A DNA stretch of 17,261 bases. It comes from Dehalococcoidia bacterium UBA3254 (GTDB lineage Bacteria > Chloroflexota > Dehalococcoidia > Dehalococcoidales > UBA3254). The position numbers and the translations under genes are program-made. This document shows positions 7,238 to 15,668 of this stretch, piece by piece. The stretch lies in assembly GCA_002362735.1 (NCBI GenBank), contig DEUU01000093.1, positions 3,369 to 20,629 of the forward strand. The letters run 5' to 3'. The notes under the pieces are model-generated. The model saw only the letters and a program-made list of their open reading frames with translations. It was not told where the DNA came from and made no database searches. The stretch's first letter is position 1. Each line of letters starts with the position of its first letter.

Positions 7238-7909
7238 TTATACCCCGCCCAGCCACCGAAGCAAAGTACCCAAACCAAAATAACCAGCATAAGAGATGAC
7301 CATCGCCTTGACCAGATTACCGGCGACACACATAAAGAAAAATTTAGCCAGGCGAAAACGTAAAGCCCCCATGGCGATAGCCATCGGAGCAAAAACAGGA
7401 TTCAACATGGCGGACATAAAAAAAACGACCACAGAACCTCTTTTTTGAGCCCAGCCAACAAACCGGGTAGTAAGCTTGCTGGAAGCATGCTCGTCTACCG
7501 AGTAATGGTCAAGGCCGGGGAAAAAGCGGCGGCCACCCCTGCCGAGAAGGTAGACCAGGGTTCCTCCACTCCCAGCACCCACTCCGCTAGCCAGACCGAC
7601 AATGGCAGGGTGCATACCGGGAATCCCACCAAACGTAAAAGTCAGCAGCAAATAAGAGATTGGAGTCGGGATACTGCTGCCGGCTATGAAGGCGATGACA
7701 AAAGCCCCGAGGTAACCATACTGCTGGAGCTCCGCAATTTCTTTCCAGTAGCGGATAATAACATAGATGGAGGCAACCGTGGTGATCAGAAAAATACCTG
7801 AAAAAATCAGGTATCTCGTTCTGGCACTGATCCGGGGTGCCCCCATCTCCGATTTTTGAGGTACCGGGCTTATAGAGCCGCTATTCTTTTTTGCTGAAAA
7901 CCAATTCAT
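7238..7909 (-). CDS. VTT/DedA-like (SNARE-associated) integral membrane protein
   Basis: 223 aa. A charged cytoplasmic N-terminus (~1-31) is followed by membrane segments at about 32-52, 67-95 (with the re-entrant-like GSSIPTPIS), 100-123, 160-182 and 188-212. The pattern of small residues (GVGAGSGGTLVYLLGRGG) fits the VTT family (YqaA/DedA-like), proposed lipid scramblases or transporters. The conserved arginine of classical DedA is not obvious after the fourth segment, where NPVFAP occurs instead, so this is a divergent member. The start overlaps the end of clpC by 29 bases. A second ATG at codon 22 has a ribosome-like GGAG only one base away and is less likely. Co-transcription with clpC suggests a membrane-stress link, by inference. 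Confidence 0.7.
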   Translation of the reverse strand: MNWFSAKKNSGSISPVPQKSEMGAPRISARTRYLIFSGIFLITTVASIYVIIRYWKEIAELQQYGYLGAFVIAFIAGSSIPTPISYLLLTFTFGGIPGMHPAIVGLASGVGAGSGGTLVYLLGRGGRRFFPGLDHYSVDEHASSKLTTRFVGWAQKRGSVVVFFMSAMLNPVFAPMAIAMGALRFRLAKFFFMCVAGNLVKAMVISYAGYFGLGTLLRWLGGV

Positions 7910-10316
7910 CGTCCACCAGGTCGACTACAACGGTGTCTCCTTCCTGATACTCTCCGGAAAGAATCTTGCTGGAGAGCGGGTTTTCGACATACCGTTCAAT
8001 AGCTCTGCGCAGAGGCCTGGCGCCAAAGGTGGGATCATAACCCGCATCGGCTATCCAGTTCTTGGCGGCTTTGGTCAACTCAAGTTTTAGTTTACGCTCA
8101 GAAAGACGTTTCTGCAAGTCTTTGACCATCAGCTCGACAATCTCGCCGATTTGCTCGCGAGACAACTCATGGAAGACAATGATATCATCCAGACGGTTCA
8201 GGAATTCAGGTCTAAAAGTCTTACGCACTTCGGCAAGGACCTGATCTTTCATGTTTTCGTAGCTCTGTTTTTGAGCTTTAGTCGCACTCTTTGGAGTCGC
8301 GAACCCAATCGGTCCCTCACGCTTGATGAACTCCACACCGGTGTTACTGGTCATGATGATAACGGTATTCTTAAAATCTACAGTCCTTCCCTGACCATCG
8401 GTCAAGCGTCCATCATCCAGCACCTGAAGTAAGGCGTTGAAGACTTCGGGATGGGCTTTTTCGATTTCATCCAGGAGGATAACGCGGTACGGCCGGCGTC
8501 TGACAGCTTCAGTCAACTGACCGCCCTCTTCATATCCGACATATCCGGGAGGAGCGCCGATGAGACGTGATACGGTATGTTTTTCCTGGTATTCGGACAT
8601 ATCCAAACGAATCATGGCCGTTTCATCATCAAACAGGAACCAGGCCAGACTGCGGGCAAGTTCGGTCTTACCAACGCCGGTAGGTCCCAGAAACATGAAG
8701 CTGCCTATCGGTCTCTTCGGATCTTTTAAACCTGCCCGGCTTCGCCGGATAGCTTCGGAAACAGCCGTAACGGCTTCTTCCTGATCGATCATACGCTCGT
8801 GAATCCGGTCTTCCATATGGACTAGCTTCTGAGTTTCGCCTTCCATCATTTGAGTCACCGGAATACCAGTCCATTTCGAGACCAGGTCTGCGATTTCTGC
8901 TTCTCCGACGACTTCACTAATTTTCTGTTTTTTCATCCGTTCGTTCTTGATCTTCTGGTATTCCTCGTTAACTTTCAACCACTCGCTTTTAAGCTGCGCG
9001 GCTTTTTCGTAGTCCTGCTGCTGAGAAGCGGCATCTTGCTCATTCTTTATTTGCTGGAGTCGATTTTCTTTTTCGCGTTCCGCCGGAGGCGCACTTTCGG
9101 CATCAATCCGGATCTTGCTGGCGGCTTCATCAATGAGGTCGATAGCTTTATCCGGAAGATGCCTTTCTGTGATATAGCGCTGGCTCAGCTTCGCCGCCGC
9201 TTCCAGAGCTTCATCCGTAATCTTCACTTTATGATGAGCTTCGTACCGCGGACGCAGACCTCGCAATATCTGAACGGTCTGTTCGATAGTAGGCTCATTG
9301 ACATAGACCGGCTGAAAACGTCTTTCAAGGGCCTTATCTTTTTCGATATGCTTGCGGTATTCATCCAGGGTAGTAGCTCCGATAGTCTGAAGCTCTCCAT
9401 GCGCCAGAGCGGGTTTCAGCATGTTGCTGGCATCCATGGCGCCTTCAGCGGCACCGGCTCCCACAACGGTATGAATTTCATCAATAAAAAGGATAACTTC
9501 CCCCTTAGAACCTTTAACTTCGTCCATGACGGCTTTTAGCCGTTCTTCAAACTCACCGCGAAATTTACTTCCCGCGACCAGAGCGCCCATATCCAGAGCA
9601 GCTACCTTGTGGCCTTTCAAAGAATCCGGGACATCATCCGCAACAATTTTCTGAGCCAGTCCTTCCGCGATAGCAGTCTTCCCTACGCCGGCTTCACCGA
9701 CAATAACCGGGTTATTCTTGGTACGGCGGGTAAGTATCTGCATGACCCTTTTTATCTCATCTTCACGGCCGATAACAGGATCAAGTTTGCCCTGACGGGC
9801 CAGCTCGGTAAGATCACGGCTATATTTTTCCAGGGAACGATATTTGCTTTCAGCTCTGGCATCTGTCACGCGGTGCCCGCCCCGGATATCCTGCAAAGCC
9901 CGATATATTTTTTCCTGGTCAATCCCGGCACCACGAAGAATATTAGCGGCCTCTCCGGTACGGGAGCTAGCCATAGCAATCAACAGATGCTCAGTACCGA
10001 TGAATTCATCCTTCAGGCGCTTAGCTTCAGCATCGGCACCCTGCAGGAGGTCCTGAATCCTAAGGGTTGCATAAATCTGGCCGGCTTCATAAGCGACCCT
10101 GGGCATTTTCTCCAGGGCGCTACCAACCTGCTGCCTGACGGTCTCAATATTGACGCCCAGAAGTTTGAACAAATCAATAACCAGCCCTTGCTCTTGTTGA
10201 AGCAAAGCCATTAAGATATGTTCTACATCCCACTGGTTATGTTTATAAGTGCGGACCAGCTCTTGTGAAGCGGCCAGCGCCTCTTGTGCTTGTTCAGTAA
10301 ATTTTTCCTGTCTCAT
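7881..10316 (-). CDS. clpC: AAA+ unfoldase, ClpC type
   Basis: 811 aa. The Clp N-domain repeats lie at ~1-145. The first AAA+ module has Walker A GEAGVGKT (207-214) and Walker B ILFIDE (275-280); the second has GPTGVGKT (544-551) and VILLDE (612-617), with a C-terminal D2-small domain to ~790. The middle domain (~405-465) is short and contains a UVR-like [12 protein letters not shown]. ClpB has a much longer four-wing middle domain. IGF at 670-672 matches the ClpP-docking loop of ClpC/ClpA. Length and both features favour ClpC over ClpB, so it should feed substrates to ClpP, which is not in the window. The start overlaps the hspR stop as TAATG with AAAGGAG upstream, so the genes are coupled. 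No mcsA/mcsB genes are adjacent. Confidence 0.9.
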   Translation of the reverse strand: MRQEKFTEQAQEALAASQELVRTYKHNQWDVEHILMALLQQEQGLVIDLFKLLGVNIETVRQQVGSALEKMPRVAYEAGQIYATLRIQDLLQGADAEAKRLKDEFIGTEHLLIAMASSRTGEAANILRGAGIDQEKIYRALQDIRGGHRVTDARAESKYRSLEKYSRDLTELARQGKLDPVIGREDEIKRVMQILTRRTKNNPVIVGEAGVGKTAIAEGLAQKIVADDVPDSLKGHKVAALDMGALVAGSKFRGEFEERLKAVMDEVKGSKGEVILFIDEIHTVVGAGAAEGAMDASNMLKPALAHGELQTIGATTLDEYRKHIEKDKALERRFQPVYVNEPTIEQTVQILRGLRPRYEAHHKVKITDEALEAAAKLSQRYITERHLPDKAIDLIDEAASKIRIDAESAPPAEREKENRLQQIKNEQDAASQQQDYEKAAQLKSEWLKVNEEYQKIKNERMKKQKISEVVGEAEIADLVSKWTGIPVTQMMEGETQKLVHMEDRIHERMIDQEEAVTAVSEAIRRSRAGLKDPKRPIGSFMFLGPTGVGKTELARSLAWFLFDDETAMIRLDMSEYQEKHTVSRLIGAPPGYVGYEEGGQLTEAVRRRPYRVILLDEIEKAHPEVFNALLQVLDDGRLTDGQGRTVDFKNTVIIMTSNTGVEFIKREGPIGFATPKSATKAQKQSYENMKDQVLAEVRKTFRPEFLNRLDDIIVFHELSREQIGEIVELMVKDLQKRLSERKLKLELTKAAKNWIADAGYDPTFGARPLRRAIERYVENPLSSKILSGEYQEGDTVVVDLVDDELVFSKKE

Positions 10317-10627
10317 TAGGTTTCTCCTTTAAGTATTTTGAGTTCAGCTTCCAGCTCTTGAACTCGATTCTGTAACTGGGTTATTTTTTGTATCATCCGT
10401 AAGATGACTTCCGCCCCGGCCAGATTAACTCCCAGATCTTCGATAAGGGTTTTTACGTGACGAAGCTGGTCCAGATCACTATCCGAATACAAACGAATAT
10501 TGCCGCGAGAGCGGGATGGTTCTACGATTCCGATTCTTTCGTAGTACCGCAGGGTATGGGTCTGGATTCCCAAAATTTTAGCGGCGACGCTAATAACATA
10601 GCGGGGTTCGTTTTGTTCTTGTCTCAT
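10316..10627 (-). CDS. hspR: MerR-family heat-shock repressor HspR
   Basis: 103 aa from ATG 10627, chosen because GAGGTG lies nine bases upstream. A GTG four codons earlier would overlap that ribosome site. Residues ~10-78 are a MerR winged helix: YVISVAAKILGIQTHTLRYY is the helix-turn-helix, and the RGNIRLYSDSDL wing is typical. Residues ~80-100 form a leucine-rich coiled coil for dimerisation. HspR proteins repress chaperone operons and usually recognise CTTGAGT-N7-ACTCAAG. I found no such site upstream of dnaJ; another inverted repeat is there (11795-11816). Position between dnaJ and clpC supports the name. Autoregulation of the operon is inferred. Confidence 0.85.
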   Translation of the reverse strand: MRQEQNEPRYVISVAAKILGIQTHTLRYYERIGIVEPSRSRGNIRLYSDSDLDQLRHVKTLIEDLGVNLAGAEVILRMIQKITQLQNRVQELEAELKILKGET

Positions 10628-10661
10628 TTCACTTTTCACCTCACAACATACCGGGAAAGGG

Positions 10662-10696
10662 AAAGTTATAGGTAATAAGTTGTATGTTTAAACTTT
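10662..10696. repeat. Heptad repeat array between dnaJ and hspR
   Basis: In-phase 7-bp units AAAGTTA, TAGGTAA, TAAGTTG, TATGTTT and AAACTTT fill the space between dnaJ and hspR, preceded by GGGAAAGGG. It has one arm only, in contrast to the elements at 1-128 and 2316-2415. It lies inside a presumed operon, so it would be transcribed as an A/T-rich intercistronic spacer. Confidence 0.6.
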
Positions 10697-10726
10697 AATT
10701 CTTATAAAGCGAATTTAATTATGGGT

Positions 10727-11734
10727 TTAACCTGGCCTTAGCTCTTTTAACCGGTTAAACAAAGCTTTTTCTTCCGCACTAAGACCGGTCGGCAAAGCCA
10801 CCTTGATGGTAACCAGCAAATCGCCTCTGGAAGCATCTCCCAGATGCGGCATACCCTGCCCGGTCAAGCGGAAAATACGCTCATTTTGCGTTTCCGGAGG
10901 AATCCTCAAAGCCAATTTCGTCCCTCTCAGTGTCGGAACCTGGACTTCACCTCCTAACATAGCTGAAGTCAACGGAACCTGGACGTCTACATAAAGGTCA
11001 TCTTCTTTACGCTGAAATAGAGAATGAGGCTGGACGGAAATAATCAGGTACAGGTCACCGGGCGGTCCTCCGCCAGGACCGGGTTCTCCTTTGCCGGCGA
11101 TGCGAACCCGAGAACCGTTATTAACCCCGGCCGGAATCTTGACTTCAATGCGTTTAATCTGAGGTACTCTGCCTGCACCGCGGCAGACCGAACAGGGGAG
11201 ATTCTGAATACGTCCGGTACCCCTGCAGGCAGAACAGGGCACTTCGGTCTGAATTGAGATGTTACGGGTAGTCCCGTGATAAGCTTCCTCGAGAGAAATC
11301 TCAACAGCATGTTCGATATCCCGACCACCCATAGTGCGGGTTGCCCGCCGGCCAAAACCTCCACCGGTCCGGCCGCCGAAAAGATCACCAAACATAGTTT
11401 CGAGATCGCCTTCTTCAAACTGGTAAGATTGCCCGCCTCCAGGCTGCTGGTTAAAGTTCCACCCACCCGTGGCTCCCTGCTGCCTAGCCGCTTCGGCGAA
11501 CCGTTCCGCGTCCTGCCATTGATCGCCATACTGGTCATATTTTTTCCGCTTTTCTGTATCAGAGAGGACTTCATAAGCTTCGTTGATTTGCTTGAATCTA
11601 TCCTCAGCTCCCTTATTACCCGGATTTACATCCGGGTGATACTGACGCGCGAGGCGACGATAAGCAGCTTTTATATCTTTATCGGTTGCCGTTCGGCTAA
11701 CGCCCAATGTACTGTAATAGTCTTTCCCGGCCAT
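10727..11734 (-). CDS. dnaJ: DnaJ / Hsp40 co-chaperone with a reduced zinc domain
   Basis: 335 aa. The J domain lies at 5-70 with HPD at 33-35, which stimulates the ATPase of DnaK. A Gly/Phe-rich region (~86-137) follows, then two CxxCxGxG motifs (167-174 and 181-188) in place of four. Two C-terminal peptide-binding domains run from ~190 to 330. Standard type I DnaJ has four Cys motifs binding two zincs, while type II (CbpA) has none. This protein is intermediate and could bind one zinc. The ribosome site GAGAGG lies about seven bases from the ATG. It heads the dnaJ-hspR-clpC cluster. A DnaK partner must be encoded elsewhere. Confidence 0.92.
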   Translation of the reverse strand: MAGKDYYSTLGVSRTATDKDIKAAYRRLARQYHPDVNPGNKGAEDRFKQINEAYEVLSDTEKRKKYDQYGDQWQDAERFAEAARQQGATGGWNFNQQPGGGQSYQFEEGDLETMFGDLFGGRTGGGFGRRATRTMGGRDIEHAVEISLEEAYHGTTRNISIQTEVPCSACRGTGRIQNLPCSVCRGAGRVPQIKRIEVKIPAGVNNGSRVRIAGKGEPGPGGGPPGDLYLIISVQPHSLFQRKEDDLYVDVQVPLTSAMLGGEVQVPTLRGTKLALRIPPETQNERIFRLTGQGMPHLGDASRGDLLVTIKVALPTGLSAEEKALFNRLKELRPG

Positions 11735-11794
11735 TTTTAATGCCTCTCTTAATATTCTAGTCTAAAGACATATATAAAATTGAATCGTGAATAA

Positions 11795-11816
11795 ACTTAA
11801 CAATTAAATATTAAGT
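11795..11816. promoter_or_regulatory. Candidate operator upstream of the dnaJ cluster
   Basis: ACTTAA (11795-11800) and TTAAGT (11811-11816) form a 6-bp inverted repeat around ten A/T-rich bases, 61-82 bases before the dnaJ start. The region downstream on the minus strand holds TTTATATAT, a plausible -10. A second, smaller inverted pair TTGAC/GTCAA lies at 11820-11836. Neither matches the HspR consensus well. Confidence 0.35.
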
Positions 11817-11894
11817 CTTTTGACAACAAAAGTCAATAGAAGGGGGCTATTAGGGTAATAAATGGAGGTGGTGGGAAGCTAGGAGGTTGATTCT

Positions 11895-11996
11895 ATGGCT
11901 GAGGAAGAGCGTGGTAAATCCTTTAACTTGAGAAAAAAGCGTATCCCGTTACGGGGACGAGGTTACGGAAACAAAGATATCCAGGAACTGCTTTAA
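11895..11996 (+). CDS. Possible small basic protein of 33 residues
   Basis: An ATG frame of 33 codons begins eight bases after a perfect AGGAGG (11881-11886), one of the best ribosome sites in the window. The product starts MAEEERGKSF and is very basic in the middle (RKKR, PLRGRG), ending in the acidic stretch NKDIQELL. I do not recognise it. The first half lies in the gap upstream of dnaJ. The last 48 bases overlap the end of the Nudix gene on the other strand, so the two would interfere. TTGACA at 11820-11825 could be a -35, but no -10 follows at 17 bases. It could instead be chance; the strong spacing and composition make it worth testing. Confidence 0.4.
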   Translation: MAEEERGKSFNLRKKRIPLRGRGYGNKDIQELL

Positions 11997-12533
11997 GATC
12001 CGGGCGGTGGCGCCGGTGATTATTTTATCGTGAAACGTATAGATATAAGGGACCAGGGGCACGCCGCTCAAAACTATCTCGGGTTCTTCCCGGCGGCAGC
12101 CTTCCTCAAGCAAATTCCGCACAGGAATCCGGATTATCTCAGCAATTTCAAAGTTGCTCACTTTATATTCGTAATGCGGATGGATAGAGCCAACAAAGGG
12201 AGTGATGGTATAGGGCGAACCTTTAGTGAAAATATCATCCAGTTCACCCAGCAATTCAACCTCAGATGGATCAAGACCGATTTCTTCGAAGCTCTCCCTC
12301 AGAGCAGTCCTTAACAGGTTCCCATCGTCCGGATGGTATCCACCGCCAGGAAAGGATATTTCCCCTTTATGATGGTGCACCAGCTCAGTCCTTTTCGTGA
12401 AAAGGATAAAATGCTCACCCTGTTGATAATAAATCGGCACCAGGACAGCTGAAGGCTTCCGGGTGGCTTCATGCAGGTATAGCTTGGTCCTGCTGGAAAT
12501 CGCCACCTTGAGCTTCTGGTTGATTTCTACCAA
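11949..12533 (-). CDS. Nudix hydrolase, CoA pyrophosphatase (NudL/YeaB-like)
   Basis: 194 aa from TTG 12533; there is no good ribosome site, so a GTG nine codons in is an alternative. The Nudix domain has FPGGG at 61-65 and RESFEEIGL (79-87), the metal-binding REUxEExGU part. The earlier Glu of the box is not conserved, as in known CoA-type members. LFTKRTELVHHHKGEISFPGG (44-64) matches the CoA-pyrophosphatase pattern (LLTxR..x..GxxxFPGG). It probably splits CoA or oxidised CoA into phosphopantetheine and 3',5'-ADP, clearing damaged cofactor. It is divergent from the helicase gene downstream and has its own likely promoter. Confidence 0.82.
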   Translation of the reverse strand: MVEINQKLKVAISSRTKLYLHEATRKPSAVLVPIYYQQGEHFILFTKRTELVHHHKGEISFPGGGYHPDDGNLLRTALRESFEEIGLDPSEVELLGELDDIFTKGSPYTITPFVGSIHPHYEYKVSNFEIAEIIRIPVRNLLEEGCRREEPEIVLSGVPLVPYIYTFHDKIITGATARILKQFLDIFVSVTSSP

Positions 12534-12590
12534 GAGATTATTAATCAGAAGATGATCCTTTCTGCATAAAACATTAATATTCTTCTTTTT

Positions 12591-12619
12591 ATTATAATAC
12601 CCGGCCGTAAAATTCTAAA
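12591..12619 (-). promoter_or_regulatory. Probable promoter of the Nudix gene
   Basis: On the minus strand TTTAGA (12614-12619) and TATAAT (12591-12596) are separated by exactly 17 bases. The predicted start of transcription near 12584 would give a leader of about 50 bases. The -35 box abuts the direct repeat at 12618-12629. Confidence 0.5.
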
Positions 12620-12648
12620 CGTTAAAACTATTCCCGAACGTAAAAACT
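12618..12648. repeat. Pair of 12-bp direct repeats between the Nudix and helicase genes
   Basis: AACGTTAAAACT (12618-12629) and AACGTAAAAACT (12637-12648) differ at one base and start 19 bases apart. Shorter relatives CGTAAAA and ACGTTAAAA occur near 12606 and 12727. They lie between the Nudix promoter and a TATAAT on the plus strand at 12656-12661, so they could be binding sites for a shared regulator. No protein is assigned. Confidence 0.45.
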
Positions 12649-12760
12649 CAAAGAGTATAATTGACACCCTTTAGAGAAGGCGGCGGAAGTAAACTGGGAA
12701 TGAATATTTTATGTTACAAACAAAATACGTTAAAATAAGGAGATAATAATATTCCCCCCA

Positions 12761-14353
12761 GTGAACATCCAACGATACAGGATTGAGATGCCGAAATTAA
12801 AACCGCTCCCGGTTATAGAAATAAATGAGCAATTCAAGCGTGCTCTGGATATTATGGAGAATACCAGCAAAAGTATTTTTATTACCGGACGCGCTGGCAC
12901 CGGTAAATCCACGCTTCTGGACTACTTCCGCCGTAGTACCCGGAAAAAAGTAGCCGTCCTGGCTCCCACAGGGGTAGCCGCTCTTAATGTTAAAGGCCAA
13001 ACTATCCATTCATTTTTTAAGTTCAAACCCAACATCTCTTTAAATAGAATCAGGAGAATACGAGCTTCTGATGAGGAGGGAACGATCTACCAGAAGCTAG
13101 ACGCAATAGTGATCGATGAAATATCGATGGTAAGAGCGGATCTCCTGGATTGCGTAGACCGTTTTTTGAGGCTTAACGGCCCATCCCTGGACCTTCCTTT
13201 TGGCGGCTTGCAGATGATTTTCATTGGTGACCTGTACCAGCTTCCGCCGGTTGTCACCAGTACAGAAAAGGAGAGTTTCAGGACGATATACGAGACTCCC
13301 TATTTTTACAGCTCGAGAGTGTTCGAAGTCTTCGAAATGGAATTCCTTGAACTGGAAAAAATCTATCGTCAGCACGACCCTGAATTTATTAATCTGCTGA
13401 ACTCCATCCGGAACAATTCGATCTCGGCCGCCGGGATAGAACTCCTGAACCGGAGATGTAAGCCGGAATTCGAGCCCAGCTCAAAGGATTTCTTTGTTTA
13501 CCTGACTTCAACAAATGACATGGCCGCCAAGGTCAATAAAACGCAACTAAGCAAATTAAGAGGACGTTTGCGCTGCTTCATCGGGCAGGTCGAAGGAGAC
13601 TTCGGAGATGAGTACTTACCGACCGCCATAGAGCTTGAGGTTAAAGTTGGAGCGCAGATCATGATGCTCAATAATGATGCCGATGGCCGGTGGGTGAACG
13701 GTACTGTAGGGCAGATATCCGATCTTAAAAATGATAAAAACGGTGAGCCGATCATTACCGCCGAACTGGATAATGGGGAGGAAGTCGAAATCGAGCCTCA
13801 TACCTGGGAAATTTACCGCTTCAGCGTGGACGGCGGAGCACTTCAATCAGAGGTGATCGGAACTTTCACCCAATACCCATTGATGCTGGCCTGGGCGATC
13901 ACGATTCACAAGAGCCAGGGAAAAACCTTCGAGAAAGTAATTATCGATATCGGAAGAGGCACCTTCACCCACGGCCAGATGTACGTCGCTTTAAGCCGGT
14001 GCACTACTTTCGAAGGAATAATATTAAAAAGACCCGTGTTTAAGAAACATATCTGGACGGATTATAAAGTGGTGAGCTTTTTAACCAGATACCAGTACCG
14101 GAAAGCAGAACAGCATTTTAATAAGGAAGATAAAATGGAAATCATTAATAAAGCCATCACCAACCGGACGCCCCTGCAAATCACTTACCTGAAACCCAGC
14201 GATGAAAAAACACGGCGTACAATCCAACCTCTGATGATGGGGGAGATGGAGTTTCAGGGGAAGACGTATCTGGGTGTTAGAGCCTATTGTTTGATGAGGC
14301 AGGAAGAACGCACCTTCCGGGTAGACCGGATTCTGGAGATTGAGGAGAAGTAA
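12761..14353 (+). CDS. PIF1-like SF1B DNA helicase with C-terminal WYL domain
   Basis: 530 aa from GTG 12761. The helicase motifs are in order: Walker A GRAGTGKS (43-50), Ia LAPTGVAALN (67-76, the PIF1 type), II VIDEIS (117-122), III GDLYQLPP (156-163), V AITIHKSQGKTF (379-390) and VI MYVALSRCTTF (407-417). Such enzymes move 5' to 3' and resolve structured DNA such as G-quadruplexes. Residues ~458-529 form a WYL domain (AITNRTPLQITYL, then RTFRVDRI). In the Thermotoga elfii PIF1 helicase this domain is an accessory ssDNA-binding module. AAGGAG (12737-12742) is 18 bases before the GTG; ATA codons lie at the ideal distance, and an ATG at codon 10 has a weak AGGA. The exact start is therefore uncertain. 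The stop is one base from the next gene's ATG. Confidence 0.9.
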   Translation: MNIQRYRIEMPKLKPLPVIEINEQFKRALDIMENTSKSIFITGRAGTGKSTLLDYFRRSTRKKVAVLAPTGVAALNVKGQTIHSFFKFKPNISLNRIRRIRASDEEGTIYQKLDAIVIDEISMVRADLLDCVDRFLRLNGPSLDLPFGGLQMIFIGDLYQLPPVVTSTEKESFRTIYETPYFYSSRVFEVFEMEFLELEKIYRQHDPEFINLLNSIRNNSISAAGIELLNRRCKPEFEPSSKDFFVYLTSTNDMAAKVNKTQLSKLRGRLRCFIGQVEGDFGDEYLPTAIELEVKVGAQIMMLNNDADGRWVNGTVGQISDLKNDKNGEPIITAELDNGEEVEIEPHTWEIYRFSVDGGALQSEVIGTFTQYPLMLAWAITIHKSQGKTFEKVIIDIGRGTFTHGQMYVALSRCTTFEGIILKRPVFKKHIWTDYKVVSFLTRYQYRKAEQHFNKEDKMEIINKAITNRTPLQITYLKPSDEKTRRTIQPLMMGEMEFQGKTYLGVRAYCLMRQEERTFRVDRILEIEEK

Positions 14354-14354
14354 G

Positions 14355-15668
14355 ATGGGGGTGGACTGGAAATTTACACGGGAATATTTCGACCTTTCTG
14401 AAAAAGCATTAAATACCGCGCTCGAACAGGTGCCAGTCTATAAATCCTGGAAAAAACTCGATCCCGGGCAGAAATACCCGGTAGATGAACGTTTTGCCGC
14501 TCTGCCAGCTTTGACCAAGAAAGATATCCGGGAAAACTTCCCGCAGGGAATGCTGCCCCATAATATTGATTTGAAACGAAGTCTGGATAGCGGAGAAATA
14601 AGCCTGGTAGAAACCAGCGGGACGACCGATGATAAAGTGACTAACATCTGGAACCAGAAATGGTGGGACGCTTCTGAAAGGGCATCCTGGAAACTGAACT
14701 CGGATATGGCCAGAATAGCCACGGGTGACCACCGGGAAGCGATCCTGGTCAATGCCTGGAATGTAGGTTTTATTTCGGATGCAATTTCTCTGCCGATGGA
14801 GAAAAGACGTTTATCCCGGTTCCTTTATCTCAATGAAAAGACCAGCCCGACTCTGTGGTATCCAGCACTCCTGGAAAGGATGATCGAGGAATTAAATATC
14901 TTTCAACCATCAGTACTGGAAGCGAACCCTTCCATGCTGGCCCAACTTTGCCGATACGTTGCGGCTGAGGGGAAAACAGTTTTTCAACCCGGCATTATTG
15001 TATTTACGTATGAATACCCCACCAATTTTCACTACTGGCAGATCCGCCAGGTATTCCGCTGCCCGATAACCAGTTCATACGGGACCACGGAGACCGGGTA
15101 TGTTTTCATGCAGTGCGAAAAGGGGAAATTCCATCAAAACAGTGAGTTTTGTCGGGTGGATTTTCAGCCTCTGAAGGCAGAGCACGGCGGACCCTTAAAA
15201 GGCCGGATTCTGGTGACTCCCCTCCAAAACCCCTGGAACTACTACCTGAAATTCGATACGGGTGATATGGCCCAATTGGAAGAAAGTGGGAAATGCGAAT
15301 GCGGGCGGAATTCAGGTCTCATCCTTTCCTCCATCAGCGGCCGAAAAGTGAGTTTAACCTTGACCTGTAAGGGCAGGTTAGTCACTTTACATGAGCTGGA
15401 TAATGCTATCTCTGTTTTAGAGAGAATTGATGAATATAAGCTGGTACAAACTGGAGGTTTTACCTACGAACTGCACCTGGCCAGCCAGAGACCGGATAGA
15501 GACCAGCTCAGCAAACAGGCTACCGAAATATTGAAAAATCTCTACGGCGAAAAAGCTCAGATATCGATCATTTACGAAGCAGGTATAGCCGCGGAAACTT
15601 CGGGAAAATATCTGGTTGCAAAAGCCCTTTTCCCGATAGATTTAGAGAATTATATGGAGAAAAGGTAA
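14355..15668 (+). CDS. Phenylacetate-CoA-ligase-like adenylate-forming enzyme
   Basis: 437 aa from ATG 14355, with GAGGAGAAG ending five bases upstream and the helicase stop just before it. The AMP-forming ligase signatures are ETSGTTDDK (86-94, ATP loop, unusual in having DD where G is normal), SSYGTTETG (240-248), KFDTGD (299-304), SGR (328-330) and SGKY with the catalytic-type K418 near the C-terminus. CECGR (314-318) is the short cysteine motif seen in PaaK and coenzyme F390 synthetase relatives. It should activate a carboxylic acid as its adenylate and pass it to CoA or another acceptor. The acid is not readable. Tight coupling to a DNA helicase is odd and unexplained. Confidence 0.8.
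   Translation: MGVDWKFTREYFDLSEKALNTALEQVPVYKSWKKLDPGQKYPVDERFAALPALTKKDIRENFPQGMLPHNIDLKRSLDSGEISLVETSGTTDDKVTNIWNQKWWDASERASWKLNSDMARIATGDHREAILVNAWNVGFISDAISLPMEKRRLSRFLYLNEKTSPTLWYPALLERMIEELNIFQPSVLEANPSMLAQLCRYVAAEGKTVFQPGIIVFTYEYPTNFHYWQIRQVFRCPITSSYGTTETGYVFMQCEKGKFHQNSEFCRVDFQPLKAEHGGPLKGRILVTPLQNPWNYYLKFDTGDMAQLEESGKCECGRNSGLILSSISGRKVSLTLTCKGRLVTLHELDNAISVLERIDEYKLVQTGGFTYELHLASQRPDRDQLSKQATEILKNLYGEKAQISIIYEAGIAAETSGKYLVAKALFPIDLENYMEKR

Noticed and set aside
8850..10214. Long open frames on the plus strand (229 and 201 codons) across clpC
   Set aside because: They are antisense to a fully conserved ClpC sequence and their products look like low-complexity reverse-frame protein with no known motif.
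7881..10316. ClpB assignment from chaperone context
   Set aside because: The middle domain is too short for ClpB and an IGF ClpP loop is present, so ClpC fits better.
11735..11894. HspR (HAIR) operator CTTGAGT-N7-ACTCAAG
   Set aside because: No copy was found upstream of dnaJ; the TTAAGT inverted repeat has a different sequence and spacing.
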